This document shows, one piece after another, positions 33,101 through 45,671 of a DNA stretch of 60,000 nucleotides. Under the pieces are notes generated by a model. It worked only from the letters and a program-made list of their open reading frames with translations. It was not told where the DNA came from and ran no database searches. This DNA comes from Nymphaea colorata (taxonomy: Eukaryota > Streptophyta > Magnoliopsida > Nymphaeales > Nymphaeaceae): NCBI RefSeq assembly GCF_008831285.2, contig NC_045149.1:16024578-16084577 (forward strand), in the 5' to 3' direction. The number at the start of each line of letters is the position of its first letter. The first letter of the stretch is position 1. A program made the position numbers and the translations under genes.

Positions 33101-36100
33101 CAGCCACCCGGCCTGTACCATGCTTCTAAATGTCTTTCGCATCTAACGTGAACAAACGATCTGAGTGTCTACATTAGAGCCCTCAGCTAGCACTTGACCT
33201 TTTATGGTCAGTCTTGAAAGCATACCCACATGTTCAGGCAACTCAGTTCTGCATCGAGCTCTTCCTAAAAATCTGATCTCTTACATAAACTTAATTTTTA
33301 GTTTGGCTTCTGATTAGACCGTACTTTGTTTTTCTTTCCTGAACTTCGTTATTATATGGACCAAAGGTTCAACCATCTAAGTTTCCTAAGTCATATAAAT
33401 TTAGGTACACGTCTCAGTAAGCTGATTCGGTGATCGATCTTTGGGTTTTCGAATCACGTATCTGCAAGGTTTGAGTTTTAAAGAGAAAACATAAAGGATC
33501 GAGCATTAAGTTCGCTACCACTGCCTGTTGCTACTCCAGCTCCACATTTTAACTCATGAGTTGATGGACTACCTACCGGAAACCAGATCCATCTAGTTAG
33601 ATCTAGTGAAGGAAATGGGATCCTAGTACTAATCCTTAGGCCCAAGGACCGAACGTGGAAGCTAGAAACAATTGACGGATCTTATGTTGTCTACCGAATT
33701 CAGGTTTGGATTGAGGAATCAGGTACAAGTCAGTCAGACTATCAGATCGTTCGCACAACCAAAAACCTGCATCTTCTCATCTGGCTTTCAGACTCAGTTT
33801 ACATTGCTTGAATTTAAATAAAACGGAATAGTGATTAAAATTAAGAGTAGCGGGTGTATGTTTACCACGTCAGAAATCAAGTGCTTTTATATCTGTTTTC
33901 TCCCTTTTATTTTCTAATGCATCTCATTTTTTGCAATGTTCTCTCGCTGACTCTCTCTACATCTCTCTTTGGTCTCTAAAGTTTTTCATTTCCATTAATT
34001 GGTCGGAATTTTACCGGAAACGTTTAAGTGCAATATGAACGGCTTCTAGAAAACGGGAATACATGGGCCGCCTTGCTTTCTTGCAGAAAACAAAAGAGGT
34101 TTCATTCCGCACTATTTAAAGACCCCATAACGACCGACCAACACATACACATGCAACAGCACGAAACAAGAAGGAAAAAAAAAAAAGAAACTACGTTCCA
34201 TAATAACATAAGCAACTCTATCTATCGGAAATTTAGTTAGGAAAAGAGGGACACGAGGCCATGGGCTGAGGAGGCTTGTTTATGAGCATCAAATCTAATA
34301 TCAGCCAACAGATTTGACTGAGGAATTCAATTATCACGATTCTCGTGGATCTGTTCAACAGGGACGCGATCCAGAGCCACATACCAGAACCACTTGATCA
34401 TCATCGGCCACCAGCTCCAATTATGAGGTTGTTGCATGATTTAAAGGTCAAAGAGGGAAGAGTGGGAAGGGGGAAAAGCAAACGAAATGGGAGGTCGCTG
34501 CCGGATTCATATCACGTGGGACTGCAAATGGCGTCGCCATGGCAGGTAATTCAATCAACAGGCAGTGCAGTGGGGATGGATGGCCCTTGTGCACATGTTT
34601 CTGGAAACCTTGCCTTGATTATCATGATGTTTCAACGGCCAACCAATTGATATACGTGCATCTACCTCATCCAGCTCAAGAAGTGGGTAGTAAAAAAATT
34701 TACATCAGCTTCTTTTGCTTTCCTAGAATGGAGTTTTTTGAATTTTTTTAAATAGTCAAGCCGCAAGCTACGATCGGCCGTCAAAGCATGCATGCCCCTC
34801 GACTGGCGTCGAGCGCTTCGGCCCTCATTCAACTTGAAAGGTTTAAGTCCGGTGTGGATGGAGCTGATCCTATATTTAACAAATGCTGTTTGGACGCAAT
34901 TGAAATCTTGCTTATTCGTCCAGATCTAATCGTTCGTTTATAAGTTGTGGAGATGCCATCTCTTGAACTTCCTACTTCCAAAGTACACTTGTTGATCTAA
35001 GCGTTCGTTTACAAGTTGTGGTCTTGAAATTCGAATACACTTGTTGAAGTGCAAAGGTAAAAATGACTGGAGTCTTTTGTGCAAGTCCGTTGAATTGTTG
35101 CTCTCCGAGTGGTACCATCTTACTTTATTTCGTAATTAAGACGAAAGGTCAATAACCGATCTCGTCCTACGCGCTTCCAAATAGAAATAATAATCTAAGG
35201 GTAGATCTGCAAGTTATCTGGTGAGAAAGAAATTAAGGAACCTCTCGCGTAATGTCTCGGCTGCCGTGTTTCTCCTCCGCTGCATGGTTTTTGAGCGGGA
35301 AACAAGCCGAGCTGGTAATTATAAGTTGCTCAGTAGAGAAGCTGGTATTTGCAAAACGAAGATCGATTCGCAAAAACTTGAAGGAGGTGGGGGTTGAGGA
35401 GGTAGCTAGCTAATGATCTCCTTCTCCTTGTTGTTGCAGGGCAATTCGTATGGTAGTGTCATTCAATGATGAGCAGTCCACACCCACCGATGTTGACTTT
35501 ATGAGGGGGGCTTTTGTCATGGTCATTAATCAGCTGTGCCTAATTAAATTCAATTCAATGTCCCAATGCATTTAAATTTTAGAGCCCACCCAATCTGCGT
35601 CCTATATTGTGTGTTCGCGCCCCCATATACGCAATGAATAATACTTCCCCACGCCAGTGGACTAGGGCAGGGTAGGGTTGCAGCGTGTTGACCTGCCAGC
35701 CGCGGCCGACTTACACATCCAGCGATTGGTGATTGAGTGCTGACCAAATTAAGACGACGGGAAGTGGAAGTTGTGAATTGGTCTCGTTACAAGTTGGATT
35801 TGCACCTTCTGCCGTGGGGATCTAGGGACCTACAGCCTTACACCCAGCACGTACGGTGGGCTCGGCATACCCATTAATGGACATACACCCAAATTTACAA
35901 CTTACAACTAATCTGAATGAGCTCATCTCCCGTCCAAACTCTGAACCGCTGCTAAAGCATTTATTTATCATCATTTGTATAGTTTCTAAAAGTTTACAAC
36001 GTTACAACTCATGAAAATTAGTTAAAAGGTTAAAGTTGCTACGGAGAGGCCGGGGCACATTTCATTTTGGTGACCACCTACTGTTTTTGTTGCAAAAGAT

Positions 36101-37810
36101 TTGAATCTGTTTTTCACTTTAACAAATGTGGTGGCAGCCGTATGTTGTCCATCTTACATTCGCAAAGAATGAAGCAGACAGACATACATAGATCAAAATG
36201 GTCCAGCTCCCAGATAGCGAGAGCCGAAAAATGCGCTAAACCAAAAAATTGGGTGACGAGACGTCACCGGTTTTACAAAAAACCAACCTTCCGCATAGAA
36301 ACAATAAAATTAAGAGCAGAGCCGAAAGAGAGAGAGAGAGAGAGAGAGAGGCTATGGCCGTGCTGTAAAGTCTAAGTTGTAGGTGATTGCCTGCCCAAAG
36401 ATAAGGAATGCACATGGGTTTAATTAAATGCCTCGTTTTCCTCGGCCCCTACTAGCATTAAATCCGTTGTATTCCTTACCTTTACCATTCAGTTTTACTA
36501 CAAAAAGAGAGAGGCCTACTCAGCAGAGGACAAAATCTAGACAGGCGTTTGGCTCTCACTCATCGGCATCGTCCTCATTCCACGGTCCACCCCACTCGTC
36601 TCATTTATCAGTAGATGTTGGCACAAATTAAATTTACCCAACTATTCCGTTTCCCAAAACGGGAAACGTATATTTTACCTTCTTCTTCTTCTTCTCCAAC
36701 GACGTGGCTGCTGCAGGGCCTCTCTCTCTCCCTTTGACTTGTGTCGGAGGCATTGTTAATACGGCTAGGATCCAATGAATGAAGTTTTCTTCTCACCTCT
36801 TGGCTGTCTTCAACAACTGAGCGTATGAAGTTAGTCTTGATCCAATTTTTTATTTGTTTCGGGCCTTTCGGGAAGGGGGCGAGTTAATTAATCTGGATGC
36901 TCTCCCAATGCTAGGAAAACTGAAACCTAACCTTCTCATTGATATTGATGGTCTTTTGGCGGCTTCTTCAAGTCCGAAAACCGATGGGAGGGGAGGAGAA
37001 GCCTGTTAGCGATAATAGTGGGAGCAAAAGTTTTTATCTTTCAAAGCCGACGGAAAGTGGGCACTAAAATTAAACTTAAAATATCTTACAAGAATGCTGA
37101 TCAGGCCTGCACGTTCAGAGTAGCGAGGAGGCAGAGACCACATAATTTTTTTATGGGTTTACCATCTGGGCTGTCGCATGATCCGCAAACGGTTACCTCA
37201 GACTGCTTAAACCGGTTGACACGTCCGTAATTCTAGCATGCAAAGAGAAAAATGTTCGGGAATGAGAAGATGAAAGCACGGCCAATGGCCACATTTCGGT
37301 TGGTCAACCCACAGGTCACCCTGCTAAGATTAACAATGTAAGCCAGCAATTGTCTGGCAACCGATAACAACATCATAGCTATACAAATACTTGATGACCA
37401 TGCTACGTGGTTCTGATGCAATAATAGCAAGTATTGAAGCACAAATAACAATCGCAGGAGAGGGAAAGAGAGAGAGGGCGTGGTTCTTATGCAACAACAA
37501 GATTAGTATACAAGCGCAAATAACATTGGCAGGAAGGAGAGAGACAGAGAGGGAGAGAGAGAGAGAGTTGGGTGGGGCGTCACCTTCACCTGACACTCTC
37601 AGGTTGAAGGTGCAACCCCACCATGAATGATCTGCAGATTTCATTAATTGAGAATTAAGTCGTAATTTTTCTTCCTTCTCTCCGTTTTATCCACCCAATG
37701 CTGTAGCTTGCACTGCAAAATTTCGTGCATTTATGAGGATGGGTACATATAGTTGAGGGAGGGAAGAAGGGAAGAGAAGAAGACAGGAAAAAGTCTTACG
37801 AGGAAGGAGA
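30130..37810. other. Intergenic region between POL2 and the EDR2-like gene
   Basis: 7.7 kb without a supportable gene. It contains a GC-richer patch (30400-30640) of unknown nature, a 72-bp tandem duplication (32382-32525) and GA/CT simple repeats near 36328-36350, 36716-36731 and 37545-37567. The final few hundred bases are purine-rich and should include the promoter and 5' UTR of the downstream gene. Short open frames here lack recognisable family features. Confidence 0.7.
32382..32525. repeat. 72-bp tandem duplication
   Basis: Two adjacent copies (32382-32453 and 32454-32525), each starting ATCAAAGGCCATAAATTAGC and differing at one position (CGGAGG against CGGCGG). The near identity points to a recent duplication. 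Its period is a multiple of three, so a frame reads through both copies, but the encoded peptide resembles nothing known. Confidence 0.95.
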
Positions 37811-38128
37811 ATGGAAGGATGGTTGTATCTCGTTCGTTCCAGCAGATTCGGGCTGCAATCTTCAAGGAAGCGCTACTTTGTTCTCGAGGAAAACAGCCTT
37901 CATTGCTTCAAATGTCTCCCCTTCTCCAGAACAGAGGTATCACTTGCTTTCTCTCCGCAGTCTAACCTTCATGATTCAAAGACGGTCAATCACAAAAGCT
38001 ACGAATAACCTTATTAGAGCTGGATTCTTCTTGTTGTCCTCTTATCTGATGCTTTATCTCTTTCGTTTTTCCTCCATATTTTGGTCGACCTTATTTCCTT
38101 CTCCATGTTCACTAGCTTTCTGCTTGTG

Positions 38129-38166
<38 letters not shown>

Positions 38167-41100
38167 TACAATTCAGCTTCGGTCACTTAGAACGGAATTA
38201 AGATCTCCCTTAAGAAAAGCTGCTTGTCCAATAATTGTTTGTTCATGAATGGGCAGATTTTTTTTTCTCAATCACAAAACTTACGTTGCATGGATTTTGT
38301 TGAGCCTGTGATGACTGCCTTAGGAAAATAGATATCACAAACCACTTCGTACGGGTTGGAAGAATGTTTGTTCATTTCCCTGGATCGAGCGGTATAACAT
38401 GGTTAACCAGTCAGTGTCAACATATCCAATCATTATTTTTGCTGGACTTCTGTGACAATTGTGCTGGTAGAAATTAGAACCTAAAGACCTTTTTCCTTTT
38501 TGGAATCTGTTCATCAGCCTTCATGTTGGTTGATATGGCCTTATGATCAAAATATGTGTTTTTAACATCATCGATGACAATTGACAGCCCTCATCATGGA
38601 TCTTAGAATGTAAAGAACATTATACATTTAGGTTGAAAAATACTAGTGAATTATGCGAAGATTGGAGATGCATTTCTAGATCTAGTACATCTTCATTGAA
38701 TCAAAGCACGCTGGTCCCTCTTCCACGAATACTAGGAAAATAAACAAAAAAAAGGTGATTAGCAACGTGGACCGTATGGTGGGAAAATGAAGGTGGAATT
38801 TTTTTTGCATGAAGTCCGAAACCTGTGAGCACACAAAATTTGACTTTTTATTTCTTCCTTCGGTAACATATGATCATATGCCTCATGGCCAATTTCTAAG
38901 TATCTTCTAGGTCAAAAGATGCTTTTGTTTATCCAATTTAGGTATAGGTTGATATTATGTTCTTCTCTGGGTAATATCTTGCCACACGTTTACATTGAAA
39001 GAATTTGTTACTACAAATATGGAAGTTGCCGGAACCTGAAATGATGTTCCAAAATTCTGGTTCTCAGGATCCTATAAAAAGCACGCTGATTGATTCCTGT
39101 ATTCGAGTGGCAGATAACGGGAGAGAAAGCATCCACAGGAAAGTAAGTAACAGAATGGTTTATTCGCACGTCACCTTTTATGGTTATTTAGATTTACCAG
39201 TTCCAACTTACTAGAGGGCAATTGCAGGTACTCTTCATATTTACTCTGTACAATTCTTCAGATCACAGTGACCAACTTAAGGTTTGAGTCTTTTTGCCTC
39301 TGCAATTTAAGTTTTTTTCTTGATCGGAAATGCTACAATGGGAACCTGACAAATTAATACAGCTGGGAGCTCGGAGTTCAGAAGAAGCAGCCAAATGGAT
39401 GCATTCATTCAAAGAAGCAGCACTAAAGGTATAAGCTTACCCCCAGTGGCCATATTAACACTAGAAAAGATTTCTCTTATCGTTTCCACTTTCAGTTCAT
39501 AACTGTACTGATTTGTAAAATGCAGGAGTGTCTGAATCGAAGAGAAAATCTTCTGGTTTTTTCCAGGCAAAAGCACCGATATTTCAGGTAACTAACCTTC
39601 TCTGTCTGATCTATTAAGTAGCCCCCTGAGTTCAGATTCTTGGCTCGAATCATGTTTGCTGAGCAAAAGATATTCTGAAAAAATTACATATAGATGCCAA
39701 GGCTTTTAAAACATTTATGCTCCTTCTGGTACTATATATAGTGGAGTTACAGTACCAATTTCTTTGAAGCCCCTGTATGTTTACTATAAGTCTAGAAGTA
39801 TTTATCAAGACGGATGCATAAACTTTTTCAACATTCTGTTGGGTTCGTACATGCGTATGGATGCCTTTAAACTATTCGGTTGAATTGTGGTCAAATTTTG
39901 CTGAGTTCATAAAAATCACCCGAACAGTGCCTGAATCAACTAAAAAAATGACTTTGAGACATGCAATTTTGTACGTACTATATGCATGTTTGCACATGTA
40001 GATGCTCAGATATAAATATATAATATTCCACTTCCATAAGCACAGCAATTGCTTATGCGTGTGAGCACACATTATAAATGCCCTGTTTTGGTCAGTTCAT
40101 TTGACTACATTGCGTAATGGTTTGACAGGTTGAGTCGCAGGAGGGGAATCGGCCATATGAACTCTTTGGGTATGGCCGAAAAAAGCATATGCCCTTTTTC
40201 ATGTCATGTCTATGATTTCCTTCATCTATGCCTGTATTTCTGTCATGTACTCTCCTTCTTCCTTACCATTGAATGGCATTTCTTTCGGAAATAACTTCAA
40301 TGTAAAATCAAATGGAGTATGTCTTAAAAGATGTTCTAGCCCACAGAAGAACGACATCTCATTCTCAAATAACTTCTATGGAAAATCAAATGGAGTATGT
40401 CTTAGGAGATGTTCTAGTCTGACGGTAGAAACTAAGGTCTTTCTACAAGCTTGAAACCAATCCCACATCAAGAGATAATAAGCAAGTAACATCCTACTGG
40501 ACTAACTGGAAAATTCTTTATATTATGCATTCTTTTTACAAATCGAGTCCCACAACCGCTACGGAAAGGAAAAGATGTCGTGTCTTCTCTCTCTGTTGTA
40601 CTTTCACTTTCTGTAAGAGAAAATTAACGAAATCCTTCCAGATATACATAATTGAGGTAGCGCACACTCATTTCACTTGGCTAATGAGAGACAACATGAG
40701 AGAATACATTTATGTCAAGAGAAGATGAAATGAACTGATACACAATGGTGCCTCAAATACCACATAGATGAAATTTTCATTTCCATTCCTCCAAATCTTT
40801 CGCATCCTGAGGGGAAATGCTGTCAGGTCAACAAATTTAATTGGAAATTAGTTTATCTTATAGCTATGCGATGCATATTCCAATCATCTTTATTGTCTTT
40901 TTCTTTTTTTTTCTGTGGTACGTATGCTACAATTACAATTAATAGAATGGAGATGAAAATACGTGAATGATTAGTTCAAAAAGCCGTACTTCTGTTCCGC
41001 ATGACATTATTTCTTCTACCATTATTTTTAGAAATATAATCTTGTGTTAGTCGTGCTTTCTCACAAAAGGTCTGGATTGGACTGATTGTTCATCAGTGCA

Positions 41101-41970
41101 TGCTGAGCCAGTTACAGCAGATGTCGTCGCACCATATTCATGGGAAATTTTTGGTTGTCGAAATGGTAAATAGGATTCTCTTTCTCTTTGCAGAATAAAT
41201 TTGAAGGATTCTCTCACTCGGATTTGTTCTTTTTCCAGGTTTACGGTTATTCAAGGAGGCTAATGGCAACTTTCGAAGAAAGGTAGCTTTTATTTTCGAT
41301 ATACCTACACAAAAGACTTCCAATTTGACGTTTTCTTTGTTCCTCAGAATTATGATGATCATCCAGCAATAATGGCTGTGGGAATGGTTGATGCAACTTC
41401 GGAGGCAGTCTTTCAGACAGTCATGACAATTGGTGCATCAAGATCAGAGTATCATTCTTGAGCAAGCTCACTAGCATTTGTATGGTTATTGGCTACTAAC
41501 AGTTGAACAAATCTGACTGTTGCTTCAAACTTAACTTTCCTTTACAGATGGGACTTCTGTGTCTCCCGAGCAACAATAGTTGAGCACCTTGATGGCCACA
41601 CTGACATAATTCAGGAACAGATAAAGAAGGACTGGTTGCCATGGTGAGATGTGAAGTTCTTCTATGTCTAGATAAATTCTCAATTCTTACATGCATTTAA
41701 AACCTTCATGCTGCCTTCTTTCTATGTTGAAATATTTTCAGGGGAATGAAGCCTCGAGAACTCTTGATGCGTCGATACTGGAGGAGAGAGGATGATGGAA
41801 CATATGGTAGTCTACAGAAGCTTCTTCTTGACATCTTTTCTCCTCACAGAAGCTTTTCCTAAGCAAGTAATTGTCTTTTCCTTTTCTGCATCGTGCAGTA
41901 ATCCTGTTTCACTCTGTAATTCACAAGAAATGTTCACCTCAGAAGGGCTATGTCCGTGCTTGTCTTAAAG
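37811..41970 (+). CDS. EDR2-like exons 1-12: PH domain and first part of START domain
   Basis: Exons: 37811-37936, 39068-39142, 39228-39281, 39363-39428, 39526-39587, 40129-40169, 41070-41165, 41239-41282, 41348-41448, 41548-41643, 41742-41806, 41899-41970. Every phase agrees across junctions. Exon 6 is only 41 bp (RLSRRRGIGHMNSLG) and is the least certain because it is flanked by large introns. Its ends are fixed by phase with exon 5 (2 nt over) and exon 7 (LDWTDCSS). Confidence 0.9.
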
Positions 41971-44900
41971 GTAGTGCGTGCATTGTTTTGAACTATGAAT
42001 GATGATTATGGTATTTTATATGTTCAATATTGGAGTCGAAGGGATCAAATTCATTGTAGAACTTCATGTACACTGCAGGCGGAGGCTATGTAATATCTCC
42101 ATTAAATCAAGGAAAACAATCAGTCGTAAAGCACATGCTCTCAATTAACTGGAAATATTGGAAATCATCCATGTTTAAATCTTGTGAAATATATCTAACT
42201 ATCAGAATGACAGAACGAGTTGCAGGTAACCTTTTGACGAATCAAATGGCCTGATTCCTGTGATTCTTGTGTTGCACCAAAAACAAGTCATTAATATTGC
42301 ATTGCCCATTTTATTGTAGCTCTGAGAGAAATGTTTAGGGCCAAGTTTGGAAGTTATCCATGTGTTGATTGTTCACGAGGTGAGTTGACGAGATGTGGAG
42401 CATCGCCAGAGTGTGACAAGGAGGACATAAAAGTTGAGCTGCAATCTACTGTTGAAAACGGGCATACTGAGGATCCACCAGCAGAAGTACCAGAAGAAGA
42501 ACCTTATATTAAACCGTCCAATTCGACCACACCTTTCCTTCAACTGAGCAATGCATCAGATGAATTCTTTGATGTCCCTGAGCAGTCAGAGTATGAATAT
42601 TTTGACCTGGACTCAGATCAATTTATGTCAGAGTGTTCAGAAGATACATGGTTTCCTGATGCTGCAAATGGGAAACAGACCCAGGTACTTCCCATGAAAA
42701 CAATGAAATGTTTCCTTCCCAAAAGCTACTAGTCACATTTTGTTTACATAAAAGACTTATTGTTCTCATATTCTATACTCATCTTCTTCTCAAAAAATTT
42801 TTGGTATTGTAGTAGCCAAGGTAGATGTGCTATGAAGCACGAGGTCAGATGAAGTATATCTAATTTGTTTTTTTGCTATTTCTTTCCTTTTGTTTTTCCA
42901 TTGTGGGATTGATTGGCTTTAATCTTTTTGAATTTGGGTTCCTATGGGATAACCAATCGGGCATCTGTATGACTACAGAAACATGATTAACTTATGTTTT
43001 GCTTTAGGGTTATCATGTAAATAATCCACATCCTTTTGGGTTTTCCATCGCTAGATCTTGGGCTAGCTCTATTTATAGTAGAATGAGAGGGGGCGGCATG
43101 TGATATGTGCTAGAATTAGGTAATGGTGTCCTTTGAATGCATGTAATGACGTTACAGTCAATCTGCTTTCATTTTTCATATATTTAGAGAACAAACGTTT
43201 TCCTTTTAAGTTTATTTGCTTTTCATATGCTTTTTGGTTCGATTAATATTGTATGACATGTTTATCTTCCAGCATGTTGAACATAACCTGGTTTAATATG
43301 GATGAATTGGCACATTTTATCTTGTAAACGTTTGCCTGTACTTTAGATGATTCAGTAAAAGCCACTGAAAGGGGGATTGTGAAATTTGCTGGATAAGTAG
43401 TACCATGCTCTAGAGCTGACTTTTTTTGCAGAGTCAAATTTTTGACATACTTTTTCTTCTCTCCTTTGCGCTACATATATTTAACAAAAAGTAATGGTGT
43501 TAGTAACACAGCACACTTCTGTCTCTGACTAGTTATTTCTGCCAGGTATAGGAGTTGATCATTTTTCCTTAGCATAACTGAGAGGAAATTTATGAGCAAT
43601 GAAATATTTGTTGATTCCATTGGCAGGTGCAAGAACGAAGTCAACAGAAGATGTCAACTGCTGCAATTTTCGTGAAAAAATTGCAAAATCTGGCAGGTGA
43701 ATGTTGTCACTGAATCGTTCATGTATCAATAGTCTTGGCTAAAGATCTATCATCGCTTTCTCATGTTTCACAGTTCAGCGAAAAATACACAGAGACTTGA
43801 GAGAAGTAACACTTGAAGAAGGTTTATCCTGTTCATCCTGCTTGTATGGAAGCACACTTCCAAAAGATCCAACTTGTTCCACGCCATGCAGCTGGACAAT
43901 CCCAGACCCTTCAACATTTCTTATCCGAGGGAAGAATTACCTGCAAGACTGGAAAAAGGTAATATTTGTGATGAAAGATATTTCTCCAGTGGAGAGTGCT
44001 TTTGCTTTCTACTTCATACCTTACATGCTCGACTGGCAAAACCTTGGCAAATGACAATTCAGAACACACTCCCTCATTAGTCAAGCTTGTTTGCACCAGG
44101 TCAAAGCAAGTGGCACTTTAATGCAATTGGTCGGTGTGGATTGGCTGAAGTCCGATAGGCGAGAAGATGATCTTGGTGGCCGTCCTAGCAGTCTTGTTCA
44201 GGTAATCAAATCTGAAAATACCTTGTTGTAGCTGTTTCAGGTTCTGCTTACCTTTGTTATTAATTTGTCCTCGTCTATTTTTGTGATTATGTGCAGAAAT
44301 ATGCTGCAGGATTTGGTAGCGAGTTCTTTTTCATTATTAATTTTCAGGTACCTTCCTTCAAGTTTTTCTTATATAAGTTCATTTTCCTTTCCTTTGGCTC
44401 AGGATTGATGTTTGTACTGAACTACCTCTTGCTTGTCTTTTAGATCCCTGGATCTGTCACGTATAACATTGCACTATATTACATGATGGAGTCACCTCTG
44501 GGGAGAAACCCACTGCTAGAACGCTTTGTAAATGGAGATGATGCTTTCAGGAATTCCAGATTCAAACTAATTCCTTTCATTTCGAAGGTTGACATATTTT
44601 CCTTTTGGTTACTAAATGCATCCACGAGTGAGAAAATTTGCTGATGGTGCGCTTGGCTTCCCAGGGTTCTTGGATAGTGAGACAAACTGTCGGCAGAAAA
44701 GCGTGTCTACTCGCTACAGGACTGGAAATAAATTATTTTCGCGGGAAGAACTACCTGGAGGTAAAGATTTGTGCCTTCTTATACAACTACATTCTAATTT
44801 ATGTGGGACACCTTCGTCCATGGTCATGGTTCTCTGTGCGCATGGCATGCCTTGCTATCAGATCCTATGCACCAAAATTGAATTCATTTAGGTTTTTGAT

Positions 44901-45671
44901 ATAGCACGCGCTTCGTCCTCTTGCTATAGTCTCTAATTTGAGAAGCATCAACTTTCAGATTGCAGTCCATATTGGCTCATCAAGTGTGGCCACAGGCATC
45001 ACGGGGTTGGTTCTTCGGTACCTGAACACTCTCGTTATTGAGTTGGCCTTTTTAATACAGGTAAGAGTTTCCTTGGATGTATCAATTTGCACAGGTTGTC
45101 AAACCTTGTTGACCATGGAAGAAGATGTTTATTATATGGCGTTGACGCGAGCATCTCACTTCCTTGAGCCCGTCAGCAAGGTCCCTTTATTGCTCCAGAT
45201 CTCCAGCAAGGGACACACATTTTCGTGTGGAACTGCCTTCCTAAACTAGGAGATGTCGCCTGCATATGGCCGACTAAGCTGGCCTCTCTTGGAGAAAAAG
45301 GAAAAGAGGGACGGAATTTCTTAACTTCAACAGCTCTTATTTAAGGCCAAAAAATTCGAATTCTGATATCTTCAAGACTATCAGAGGCAGAATATGATTT
45401 TCTTCAACGTTGTTGCTGCAGGGCCCTGAATCTTTCTTTTCTACTCTACTCCCTTGATTTTTTCTTCTTTCTTCACACACTTCCACAGATAAGAATGACA
45501 CAGCACCGCAAGTCAACCATATAACTGGAAAATAATTTGTCAGCATCTCCTCTGATCCAAGCAATTTCTGTGACCCAGGCAAACACTGAAGAAGAACTCC
45601 CGGAGTTTCTTCTGGGGACATGCCAGCTCAATCATTTGGACATCGCTAAAGCAGTGAACGCAAGGCCGTGA
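37811..45671 (+). CDS. EDR2-like PH-START-DUF1336 protein, complete, 22 exons (750 aa)
   Basis: Lipid-binding protein of the plant ENHANCED DISEASE RESISTANCE 2 family. PH domain at about 1-107 (MEGWLYLVRSSRFGLQ; RKRYFVLE; SCIRVADNGRESIHRK). START domain at about 145-355 (DDHPAIMAVGMVD; WDFCVSRATIVEHLDGHTD; RRYWRREDDGTY). An acidic low-complexity linker follows in exon 14. DUF1336/EDR2_C runs from about 532 (CSWTIPDPSTFLIRGKNY; GVDWLKSDRREDDLGG; PGSVTYNIALYYM) to the end (ELPEFLLGTCQLNHLD). EDR2 itself binds PI4P through its PH domain and dampens cell death; the role of this homologue is inferred only. The ATG sits in GGAGAATGGAAGG and begins the PH fold directly. Exons are listed in the next two entries; all introns are GT-AG. 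Confidence 0.95.
37937..39067 (+). other. EDR2-like intron 1 (1.1 kb)
   Basis: A large first intron with a compound (TA)n(CA)n microsatellite at about 38131-38166. Nothing else recognised. Confidence 0.85.
38131..38166. repeat. Compound (TA)n(CA)n microsatellite
   Basis: About ten TA units followed by about nine CA units in intron 1 of the EDR2-like gene. Confidence 0.9.
40170..41069 (+). other. EDR2-like intron 6 (0.9 kb)
   Basis: A GT-AG intron containing a 78-bp-period duplication (40289-40417). A short open frame across the duplication (40206-40454) has a repeated peptide but no family similarity. Confidence 0.8.
40289..40417. repeat. Diverged tandem duplication, period 78 bp
   Basis: AAATAACTTC...TCAAATGGAGTATGTCTTA...GATGTTCTAG occurs at 40289-40339 and again at 40367-40417 with a few substitutions. 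Confidence 0.9.
42079..45671 (+). CDS. EDR2-like exons 13-22: rest of START, linker and DUF1336
   Basis: Exons: 42079-42225, 42320-42684, 43627-43696, 43774-43958, 44100-44201, 44297-44347, 44444-44587, 44665-44760, 44959-45060, 45579-45671. Exon 14 is the longest and encodes an acidic linker (many D/E, e.g. SDEFFDVPEQSEYEYFDLDS). The last exon encodes 30 residues ending ARP, then TGA at 45669-45671. Read-through of the exon 20 and exon 21 donors would give other C-termini, but the family end (ELPEFLLGT...L..LD) requires this final exon. Confidence 0.93.
42685..43626 (+). other. EDR2-like intron 14 (0.9 kb)
   Basis: AT-rich GT-AG intron following the acidic linker exon. No repeat or coding feature recognised. 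Confidence 0.8.

Noticed and set aside
34345-34650. A 101-codon frame in the intergenic region with Pro/His-rich start
   Set aside because: It starts at a GTG, overlaps another frame and shows no domain, splice context or family resemblance.
42066-42254. Short frame in the EDR2-like gene as a separate small gene
   Set aside because: It is exon 13 of the PH-START-DUF1336 gene read into its intron. The conserved GGYVISPLNQGKQSVVKHML stretch belongs to the START region.
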